This document shows, piece by piece, positions 1 through 8,332 of a stretch of 64,000 nt of DNA. The stretch is taken from assembly GCF_030915445.1 (NCBI RefSeq), contig NZ_CP133264.1, positions 1,736,001-1,800,000 of the forward strand, read 5' to 3'. The translations under genes were made by a program, and so were the position numbers. The DNA is from Clostridium sp. OS1-26 (lineage in GTDB: Bacteria; Bacillota; Clostridia; Clostridiales; Clostridiaceae). A model generated the notes under the pieces. That model did not search any database and was not told the origin of the DNA. It worked only from the letters and a program-made list of their open reading frames with translations. The number at the start of each line of letters is the position of its first letter. Position 1 is the first letter of the stretch.

Positions 1-191
1 TTGGCATATGTAGACACAGTATCGCCATCAATAATATCAACTATCGGTTCATAAAAACACATACCTATGCAGCCAGTGATTGAAACGTCAATATTTAAGT
101 TCTTTTCGTTAATTAATTCGTTCAATCTATCTTTAACTTTTTTAGCTCCTGCAGCTATACCACAGCTGCCAAATCCTATTCTAATTTTCAT
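1..191 (-). CDS. NuoF-like NADH-binding subunit (partial, N-terminus only)
   Basis: The gene starts with ATG at 191 and runs off the left edge, so only about 63 residues are visible. They begin MKIRIGFGSCGIAAGAKK and carry a second cysteine pair in TGCIGMCFYEP, the pattern of the thioredoxin-like [2Fe-2S] domain at the front of NuoF/HndC/HydB-type flavoproteins. In that family this domain precedes the FMN and NADH site and the 4Fe-4S domain, which are not visible here. The start abuts the stop of the NuoE-like gene, and its ribosome-binding site (GGAGG) lies inside the end of that gene, so the two are translationally linked. Whether it serves a bifurcating hydrogenase, a transhydrogenase or a formate dehydrogenase cannot be told from this fragment. 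Confidence 0.8.
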   Translation of the reverse strand, partial: MKIRIGFGSCGIAAGAKKVKDRLNELINEKNLNIDVSITGCIGMCFYEPIVDIIDGDTVSTYA

Positions 192-719
192 TTAAACAGC
201 TTCCTCCTTTTCTTTAGCGTATATATCCTTAATAATCTTTCTTGCGCGATCAGGTGTCAAATTTCCATAGGCCTCTCCATTAATCATAATTACAGGTGCA
301 AGACTGCAGCAACCAAGACATGCTACATCTTCAAGTGAAAACATTCCATCACTGCTTGTCTCTCCTGGCTCAATTCCAAGTTCGTCACAAATAGCATTCC
401 CTATTGCTTCCGAACCGTTTACATGACAAGCTGTTCCTTGACATTGGAGTATCATATACTTACCGATAGGATTTAATCTAAATTGAGAATAGAATGTAGC
501 AACTCCATATACCTTTGCTCTTTTATTACCTGTCTTATCAGCGATTAATTTTAGGACATCAAGAGGGAGGTAGCCATATACACCTTGCGCATCTTGCAAT
601 ATGCTAATCAGGTTTCCATTTTCGTTGTAATATCTATCAAATACCTTATTCATTAGGGATAGATCAACCTGATTAGTGCTAAATTTTGACTCTAATTTCT
701 TTTCACAGTCACAAGCCAT
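192..719 (-). CDS. NuoE-like [2Fe-2S] subunit (HydC/HndA type)
   Basis: This 175-residue protein has the NuoE layout: a helical N-terminal part followed by a thioredoxin-like fold with four cysteines in two groups, LQCQGTACHVNG and ACLGCCSLAPV, which ligate one [2Fe-2S] cluster. The usual family length is 150-180. In soluble clostridial enzymes NuoE partners NuoF to exchange electrons between NADH and an iron-sulfur chain. The start at 719 has a good AAGGAG site. It is directly followed by the NuoF-like gene and preceded, 136 bases away, by an NfnA-like gene on the same strand. It is soluble, with no signal peptide. Confidence 0.88.
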   Translation of the reverse strand: MACDCEKKLESKFSTNQVDLSLMNKVFDRYYNENGNLISILQDAQGVYGYLPLDVLKLIADKTGNKRAKVYGVATFYSQFRLNPIGKYMILQCQGTACHVNGSEAIGNAICDELGIEPGETSSDGMFSLEDVACLGCCSLAPVIMINGEAYGNLTPDRARKIIKDIYAKEKEEAV

Positions 720-816
720 CCTTTATCACTCCTTTAATATATTAAATAAATTGGCAAACTATAGATCTTCCACCAGTAACTTTAATTCGTAGTATAAAAA
801 ATATGTGACGTAATTT

Positions 817-847
817 TATAGAGGACAATTGTCCTCTGTCCTCTATA
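817..847. promoter_or_regulatory. Nested palindrome between the NfnA-like and NuoE-like genes
   Basis: A perfect 16-base palindrome, GAGGACAATTGTCCTC, occupies 821-836. A second copy of the right arm, GTCCTCTATA (838-847), can pair instead with TATAGAGGAC (817-826). Two mutually exclusive hairpins are therefore possible in RNA, or the site is a regulator-binding palindrome. It lies just past the NfnA-like stop and upstream of the NuoE-like gene, so it could act as a terminator, an attenuator or an operator. I do not recognise a known regulator motif. Confidence 0.5.
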
Positions 848-855
848 AAAATTAA

Positions 856-1704
856 CTATAAGCCTAATCCCATACGGCACTTATGAGCTTCTTCTTTTTT
901 ATACATAGCTTGTCTTCTTATAGCTTCTTCAAAATCAACTAAATGACCATCGAATTCTGGCCCGTCTATACAAGTAAATTTAGTCTCTCCACCTACAGTA
1001 ACTCTGCAACCTCCGCATAAGCCTATTCCATCTATCATTATTTGTTTTAAGCTTACTATAGTTTTAATACCGAAACCTTTCGTAAATTCACATATGGATT
1101 TCATCATAGTCATTGGAGTCACAGCAATAATGTGGTCGTAACTTTTTCTTTCCTTTTCAATAAGCTCTCTTAATAGGTCCTCAGCAGAACCTTTATAACC
1201 ATAGCTTCCATCATTAGTTGCTATATATGAATTAGCTGATATGGTTATCATTTCTTTCTCAAGCAACAAGTGCTCTTTTGATTCACAGCCAACTATTACA
1301 TCAGCATCAATTCCGTTCTCGTGAAGCCATTTAACTTGAGGATATACATGCGCTGCACCGATGCCATCAGCTACAAATACTATGCTTTTATTTCTTAAAA
1401 TCTCTAAGTCTTCATTTACTAAATCAGAAGGGTGTCCTAGTGGACCTACAAAATCTAAAAATGATTCGGCAACTTCGTAGGTAGATATCTTACGAGTAGA
1501 GATACCAAGTGTTTGGAACACAACAGTTACAGTTCCTCTATTAGTATCATAATCACAGATAGCCAAAGGGATTCTTTCGCTTTTTTCGTCACTTCTTACT
1601 ATAACGAATTGTCCTGGTAAGCAAGATTTAGCAATTCTTGGAGCCTCAATATCCATTAAAAAAGTATTAGGAGCTAACATTTTCTTGTTTGTAATTTTAT
1701 ACAT
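856..1704 (-). CDS. NfnA-like ferredoxin-NAD(P)+ oxidoreductase flavoprotein subunit
   Basis: This 282-residue protein has the ferredoxin-NADP reductase fold of NfnA/SudB/PyrK. An FAD-binding barrel comes first (SCLPGQFVIVRSDEKSERIPL, about residues 27-47), then a nucleotide-binding half (VADGIGAAHVYPQVKWL), and near the C-terminus a [2Fe-2S] site IDGIGLCGGCRVTVGG...FTCIDGPEFDGH. In the NfnA family the cluster is held by three Cys and one Asp, and these residues are present. NfnA normally pairs with NfnB for flavin-based electron bifurcation between NADH, ferredoxin and NADPH, but no NfnB gene follows here. NuoE/NuoF-like genes follow instead. The start at 1704 has a GGAGGGGATG site. A sulfide-dehydrogenase-type role is possible. 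Confidence 0.8.
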   Translation of the reverse strand: MYKITNKKMLAPNTFLMDIEAPRIAKSCLPGQFVIVRSDEKSERIPLAICDYDTNRGTVTVVFQTLGISTRKISTYEVAESFLDFVGPLGHPSDLVNEDLEILRNKSIVFVADGIGAAHVYPQVKWLHENGIDADVIVGCESKEHLLLEKEMITISANSYIATNDGSYGYKGSAEDLLRELIEKERKSYDHIIAVTPMTMMKSICEFTKGFGIKTIVSLKQIMIDGIGLCGGCRVTVGGETKFTCIDGPEFDGHLVDFEEAIRRQAMYKKEEAHKCRMGLGL

Positions 1705-2130
1705 TTCATCCCCTCCATAATATATAATTTATGCTGTTACCATCTTTTTAAGCGCTGATGTATTTTTGTGCAATATTAAAATTAATATTGCTTTATAAAA
1801 TTTATATTAATAAGAACAGAAAAATATATCATTTTAAATAAAAAAAATATCTATAAAATTTAAAAAGTTTTTCGCAATATTAATAAACTGTTGTTAGAAC
1901 TACAACAATTTAAGACAAAAAATAACTATAAATAACCTTATACATATGGAGATAAATAGCAATTAAGTATGATGGTTTATTTTACATCATATTAACTTGT
2001 TATTTATTCGAATTTGCCTTATTCTAAAATTAGAAATATAAATTCATAATTTTCATTTTTTTAGGTATAATTAAAATGTTGAAAGAAAATTCATTTTTGA
2101 ACTATGGTATTAAAATATGGAGGTGTTTTT
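1705..2130. other. Divergent promoter region between the NfnA-like gene and eno
   Basis: This is 426 bases of very AT-rich sequence between two divergent genes. It must hold the promoter of the minus-strand redox genes and that of enolase. On the plus strand a TATAAT at 2066-2071 lies 60 bases ahead of the enolase start, with a weak TTCATA 17 bases further up. The one clear symmetric site is listed separately at 1891-1908. I see no open reading frame or RNA gene here. Confidence 0.5.
1891..1908. promoter_or_regulatory. Rex-like operator candidate
   Basis: The 18-mer TTGTTAGAACTACAACAA has the spacing and outer bases of the clostridial Rex consensus TTGTTAA-N4-TTAACAA: TTGTT and AACAA are conserved at both ends, with three mismatches inside. 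Rex senses the NADH/NAD+ ratio and typically represses redox genes. The site lies about 190 bases upstream of the NfnA-like start, between it and eno, which suits that role. This is a motif match only, so it is offered as a candidate. Confidence 0.35.
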
Positions 2131-3427
<1,297 letters not shown>

Positions 3428-3460
3428 GCTATTATCGATATAAGTGTAGCTAAAAATTAA

Positions 3461-3519
3461 AAAGAATGACTTAATTTCCTGAATATATAGGGAATTAAGT
3501 CATTCTTTGTTTTTTTTTA
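3461..3519 (+). terminator. Rho-independent terminator of eno
   Basis: A long hairpin, AAGAATGACTTAATTTCC paired with its complement after an 8-base loop, is followed by TTTGTTTTTTTTT. It ends the enolase transcript. Confidence 0.92.
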
Positions 3520-3656
3520 TATTTAAATGGTATATAATGTTATTAAATTTGTCTATATTAAAGAAATAAGAGAGATGTATAACTATTAATAATATATATA
3601 GTCCTCTCTATATTATCAATAGAAACAATCTAATTTACAGAAAGGAGAGAATAAAA

Positions 3657-6600
3657 ATTATTAAGAATAAAACTAAAGTTATAAAAGTAATTTATATTAT
3701 TATTTTTTCTGTAACGTTACTAATTTCAAATATCCTACCTATAAAAAAATATATAGAAGAAAAGCCAAGTCAAAATGCGAAGGGCTATATAGATCTATCT
3801 AATTGGGACTTTAATAAAAAAGGTGTTGTCAGGCTTGATGGCAACTGGGAATTTTACTGGAATCAACTTCTATATCCTAAGGATTTCGAGGCAAATAGCA
3901 GCTCACCAATAAAACCTAAACTTTCAGGATATTATCCAGTTCCATCAAATTGGAATATATACAAGGTAAATGGAAGTTTGCTTCCTAGTCAAGGTTACGC
4001 TACTTATAGAGTTAGAGTTAAAATAAAAGAAATAGATAAAGCTTTATATGGCATTAAAACCACAAGAATAAGGGAATCAAACAGGATATTCATAAATGGA
4101 AAAGAGGTAGGACATAGTGGAATTCCAGGGAAAAGTTATGAAGAAACAATTCCTAAAATTCTTCCACAGACAGACCTTACAGAAATAAGTGGGAATACTG
4201 TTGAAATTATTATTCAAGTGTCAAATTTTAGGTATTCTAATGGAGGTATTTTTCATTCTATATATTTTGGAAATTATAGAGGAATTACTGCTTTTAGAGA
4301 ATATAGCATTGCTATGGATGTTTTGATTTGTACAGGATATTTATTTATGGGAATTTATTTTATAGGATTTTACATACAAAGAAAGAAACAATCAGAATTT
4401 TTATCCTTTGCATTATATTGTATTTTTTCAGCTCTTTATTTATTATTTAATGGTGAAAAGCTAATTTTTGCTATTATACCTAATCTTCCCTATGAAATGT
4501 ATCATAAGTTAATTACTTTATCAGGTAGCTTGAGTACATATTTTACTTATCTATATATATATAATCTTTATGAGGAACTATATTCTAAGAAAGTATTAAA
4601 GTTTTTTCAAATGTGTATTACTTTTGACATGATTTTAGTATTAACTACACCACTATATTTTTTTTCTAGCTTATATCCTATATTTGGTTTAGTTACTGCA
4701 ATTGGAATAATCTATAATATTTTTGTTATGATAAGAGGAGTATTGAGAGCAGAAAAGGAGTATGTTTATGCAATAACAAGTACAATATGTTTTATAGAAA
4801 TGCAACTTGTAGTGTTACTAGCAACCTTTTGGAAATTAGACATTAGTTTTATACCACCAGTAACAATTCCTCTTTTTATTCTTTCACAAGGTCTTTTGAT
4901 GTCTCAAAGATTTACAATAACTTATGAAAAAGTAGAAGAACTTTCAGAAAAACTAACAATTATTGATAAGATGAAAGATGAGTTCATGGCTACTGTATCT
5001 CACGAACTAAGGACTCCTTTAAATGGAATTATAAATATATCTCAATCTTTAGTAAATGGAGGAGCTGGAAAAATAAATACAGAGCAGCAAGAGAATCTTA
5101 CAATCATAGCACATATGGGAAGAAGACTCTCAAATTTGGTAAATGATATTTTAGATTATTCAAAAATGAAGAATGGCAATATAATACTGTATAAAAGCAG
5201 TGTTGATTTAGAAGCAGTGGTTTCTTTGGTGTTTAAAATATTAGGTTATACTATAAAAAATAAAAAATTAAGATTTGAAAGTAATATTGAATCTGGGAGT
5301 TTTTTAGTTTGGGCAGATGAAAATAGATTAAAGCAAATTATGTACAACCTTATTGAAAATGCGGTTAAGTTTACAAAAGAAGGTACAATAACTGTGTCAG
5401 CGTCAAAAGTTAAGGGGAATATACATATATCTGTAAGAGATACAGGTATAGGAATGCCTAAAGAGATGCATGAAGATATTTTTAAGTCTTTTGAACAGGT
5501 TAACCCAAAAGACACAAGTGAATATAGAGGTACAGGACTTGGCTTATCCATAACAAGACAGCTTGTAGAAATACATGGAGGAAAAATTTGGGTTGTATCT
5601 GAAGAAGGAGTAGGTTCTGAGTTTATCTTTACATTAAAAGAAAGTAAGAAAAAAAATGTTGATTTAAAAGAGGATAATCTTTATAAAGAACCTATTATCT
5701 TGGACAAGCTTATAATAGAGGAACAAACAATTTTTAAGCATAATATAGGAGGAGAATTTTCAATACTTGCAGTAGACGATGAGAAAGCAAATCTCAAAGT
5801 GCTTTTAAATGTATTGCTCATGGAAAAGTTTAATGTAACAGCTGTAACCAGTGGACAAGAAGCATTAAAAGAACTTGAAGGTGGACTAAAATATGACTTG
5901 TGCATTCTTGACCTTATGATGCCGAGGATTTCAGGTATAGAGGTGTGTAAAAAGATAAGACAAAAGTATTCAGCATTAGATTTGCCAGTATTGATGTTAA
6001 CTGCAAAATCAGAGCCAAATGATTTACTTTTAGGATTTGAAGCTGGAGCTAATGATTTTTTGGTAAAGCCATATAATCTTGAAGAAATGAAGGCACGAGT
6101 AAATACATTGCTTCAATTAAGAAAATCTGTAGGGTCCGTCATTGCTTCAGAAACAGCCTTTTTACAGGCACAAATAAAACCTCATTTTCTTTACAACGCT
6201 CTTAGTGCTATCGCATCTCTTACAACTAGAGAACCACTTAAAGCAAAAGAGCTTATATTAGATTTAAGCGATTATTTAAGAGGAAGCTTTAATTTTGACA
6301 GAAAGGATGACTTTGTCTTGATATCTAAAGAACTTGCAACAGTAAATGCTTATCTTTCTATAGAAAAAGCAAGATTTAAAGATAGGCTTAAGATAGAAAT
6401 TTATGCTGGAGAGGATACAAATATAAAGATACCACAGCTTATCATACAACCATTGGTTGAGAATGCAGTAAGACATGGTATTTTAGAAAAAACAGAGGGG
6501 GGAACAGTTAAACTTTCTATACAGCGAGATCAGAGTTATGTATATATAAAAATTGAGGATGACGGAATTGGGATTCCTCAAGATAGAATTTCTCAGATAA

Positions 6601-6746
6601 TAAATGGCAAGGATAAAAAAGCTGGAGTAGGCCTTGCAAATATAAATAGGCGACTTATAAATTATTATGGATATGGGCTTGAAATAGAAAGTGCCATTGG
6701 AATAGGAACTAAAGCTTTTATGAAAATTCCGATAGAAAGAGTTTAG
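3657..6746 (+). CDS. Hybrid sensor histidine kinase, 7TMR-DISM type, with a second LytS-like kinase module
   Basis: An open frame of about 1029 codons continues far upstream of the first ATG (3978). It reaches a ribosome-binding site AAAGGAG (3641-3647) followed by ATT codons at 3657 and 3660, so ATT is the likely start, or ATG with a base error. Order of parts: an N-terminal membrane anchor (about 10-30), an extracytoplasmic 7TMR-DISMED2-like sandwich domain (50-205), seven membrane helices (about 210-430), HisKA with the phospho-His in VSHELRTPLNG (about H449), an HATPase (DTGIGM, GTGLGLS), a receiver domain (DD near 705, phospho-Asp about D752), then a LytS-type module with IKPHFLYNALSAI (about H843) and a second HATPase. 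It probably signals to the response regulator 13 bases downstream. The ligand is unknown; DISM sensors often read carbohydrates. Confidence 0.85.
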   Translation: MIKNKTKVIKVIYIIIFSVTLLISNILPIKKYIEEKPSQNAKGYIDLSNWDFNKKGVVRLDGNWEFYWNQLLYPKDFEANSSSPIKPKLSGYYPVPSNWNIYKVNGSLLPSQGYATYRVRVKIKEIDKALYGIKTTRIRESNRIFINGKEVGHSGIPGKSYEETIPKILPQTDLTEISGNTVEIIIQVSNFRYSNGGIFHSIYFGNYRGITAFREYSIAMDVLICTGYLFMGIYFIGFYIQRKKQSEFLSFALYCIFSALYLLFNGEKLIFAIIPNLPYEMYHKLITLSGSLSTYFTYLYIYNLYEELYSKKVLKFFQMCITFDMILVLTTPLYFFSSLYPIFGLVTAIGIIYNIFVMIRGVLRAEKEYVYAITSTICFIEMQLVVLLATFWKLDISFIPPVTIPLFILSQGLLMSQRFTITYEKVEELSEKLTIIDKMKDEFMATVSHELRTPLNGIINISQSLVNGGAGKINTEQQENLTIIAHMGRRLSNLVNDILDYSKMKNGNIILYKSSVDLEAVVSLVFKILGYTIKNKKLRFESNIESGSFLVWADENRLKQIMYNLIENAVKFTKEGTITVSASKVKGNIHISVRDTGIGMPKEMHEDIFKSFEQVNPKDTSEYRGTGLGLSITRQLVEIHGGKIWVVSEEGVGSEFIFTLKESKKKNVDLKEDNLYKEPIILDKLIIEEQTIFKHNIGGEFSILAVDDEKANLKVLLNVLLMEKFNVTAVTSGQEALKELEGGLKYDLCILDLMMPRISGIEVCKKIRQKYSALDLPVLMLTAKSEPNDLLLGFEAGANDFLVKPYNLEEMKARVNTLLQLRKSVGSVIASETAFLQAQIKPHFLYNALSAIASLTTREPLKAKELILDLSDYLRGSFNFDRKDDFVLISKELATVNAYLSIEKARFKDRLKIEIYAGEDTNIKIPQLIIQPLVENAVRHGILEKTEGGTVKLSIQRDQSYVYIKIEDDGIGIPQDRISQIINGKDKKAGVGLANINRRLINYYGYGLEIESAIGIGTKAFMKIPIERV

Positions 6747-6759
6747 TGGGGGAGATATT

Positions 6760-7881
6760 ATGATTAAAATTATGATTGTGGATGATGAAGAATTTAATCT
6801 TTTAGAAATAGAAGAGCTAATAAAAGATAAACATGACTTGAAAATCGTAGGCTCATTTTTAAATCCCTACAAAGCACTAGAAGCTTCAAAGTTGTTAAAG
6901 CCAGATATAGCTTTTCTTGATATTGACATGCCAGGAATAAATGGGCTAGAACTTTCAGAAAAGCTTCTTGGAATAAACCCTGTAATTAAAATTATTTTTA
7001 TAACAGCATATAGTCAATATGCTGTGGAAGCTTTTGAAATGAATGCAGTAGATTATGTACTAAAACCAATTAGAAAAGAAAGATTTAATAAAGCACTAAA
7101 GAGAATTATAGATAGAAAGATCATAGAAGAAAGCACTGAAATAAAAGGAAGGTGGAAAATATTATGTTTTAATACTTTGGAAGTTTATTATGAAGAGAAT
7201 AAATTAAAATGGAAAACGGAAAAAGAAAAAACTTTATTCGCTTATTTATTTGAAAATTTAGGGAAAAGTGTACATAAAGATAAAATCATTGAAAATTTAT
7301 GGTTTGGATCTGACTATAAAAATAACCTTATTTATTTGCAAACAACTATAAGCAGACTTAGAAAGTCATTAAGGAATTTAGGTGGAAACTTTAAAATAGA
7401 GTATTCAAATAACAGTTATCAAATGAATATGGAAAATGTAGATTGTGATGTATTTGAATTTGAAAAACTTGTGGATGAATGTAAAATAGTTGATGAAAGT
7501 AAAATAGATGTCGTAGATAAAATTATAAATATATACACTGGAGATTATCTTGCTGAAAATTGCTATGTATGGTCAGTACTAAATGAAGAAAGGCTAAGAG
7601 AAAAATATTTAGATTTATTAATAAATTTCTCTAAGTATCTAATGAAAACTGAAAGATATAAAATTGCCTTAAAGTATTTAAATATTTTAGCAGAAAAAAA
7701 ACCATATGATGATAAAATAAATGCTATGATCCTTTTAGCATATGATAAGCTGGAGGATATTTATTTAATTATAAAGCATTATCAAAACATTGAAGCAATT
7801 CTAAGGATGGAGTATGACATGGAAGTTCCCTTAGAAACAAAAAGATTATTCTTGAAAATTTGCAAAAATAAACATAAATAA
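6760..7881 (+). CDS. Response regulator with receiver, winged-helix and BTAD (SARP-like) domains
   Basis: This 373-residue protein starts with a receiver domain (MIVDDEEFN; phospho-Asp D54 in AFLDIDMPG; conserved Lys in VLKPI), continues with an OmpR-type winged helix (about 145-225, with KEKTLFAYLFENLGKSVHKDKIIENLW) and ends with a bacterial transcriptional activator domain built from helical repeats (about 240-370, DCDVFEFEKLVDEC... then YLDLLINFSKYLMK). It begins 13 bases after the kinase gene behind a GGGGGAG site, so the pair forms one operon. The next gene downstream is a CWB2 surface protein, a natural but unproven target. Confidence 0.87.
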   Translation: MIKIMIVDDEEFNLLEIEELIKDKHDLKIVGSFLNPYKALEASKLLKPDIAFLDIDMPGINGLELSEKLLGINPVIKIIFITAYSQYAVEAFEMNAVDYVLKPIRKERFNKALKRIIDRKIIEESTEIKGRWKILCFNTLEVYYEENKLKWKTEKEKTLFAYLFENLGKSVHKDKIIENLWFGSDYKNNLIYLQTTISRLRKSLRNLGGNFKIEYSNNSYQMNMENVDCDVFEFEKLVDECKIVDESKIDVVDKIINIYTGDYLAENCYVWSVLNEERLREKYLDLLINFSKYLMKTERYKIALKYLNILAEKKPYDDKINAMILLAYDKLEDIYLIIKHYQNIEAILRMEYDMEVPLETKRLFLKICKNKHK

Positions 7882-7964
7882 AAATTTTTAATTGGTATCT
7901 TAGGGAATTGCTGTGTGGATAATAAATATACAAAAAACTAAAAAATGTGAATTTATACAAAAAT

Positions 7965-8008
7965 AGCTGTATGTAATGAATTTTTATTTATTACATACAG
8001 CTGTTTTT
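7965..8008 (+). terminator. Terminator after the BTAD response regulator
   Basis: AGCTGTATGTAAT pairs perfectly with ATTACATACAGCT (13 bp), followed by GTTTTTGCCTTTTT. It separates the two-component operon from the surface-protein gene. Confidence 0.9.
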
Positions 8009-8241
8009 GCCTTTTTATGAGTTTTTTGTAAGAGTTTTGTAAGAGATGGGTGATAAAATTAGAGATATTAATTATTTAATAAGAAACTTATAAAATTTTT
8101 TGAAAAATGTAAATACGACCAATATGTTGACTTGTCATAATTGACAAATTCTGAAACATCTTTTATTAAGACAAAACATGTTTGTTCTTCTCTTCTATGA
8201 TTTATTAATATTTATTATTTCGTAGTGGAAGAAAAAATAAA

Positions 8242-8296
8242 AGTCTAACGGTTAAAAAGTTAGGCGAATCAATGCTTGTAGAATTCACAAGCGACT
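8242..8296 (+). promoter_or_regulatory. Possible structured leader (three-way junction) upstream of a CWB2 protein gene
   Basis: Within the 5' region of the CWB2 gene, AGTC (8242-8245) can pair with GACT (8293-8296) around two hairpins, CTAAC/GTTAG (8245-8263) and GCTTGT/ACAAGC (8274-8292), with GGCGAATCAAT in the junction. The layout resembles a small riboswitch or protein-binding leader. It does not match the c-di-GMP, preQ1 or other motifs I can recall. The rest of the 7882-8332 gap is AT-rich and without genes. Confidence 0.3.
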
Positions 8297-8332
8297 AAAA
8301 ATTTATTTAATTAAGGAAGGGAGTATAGACTA

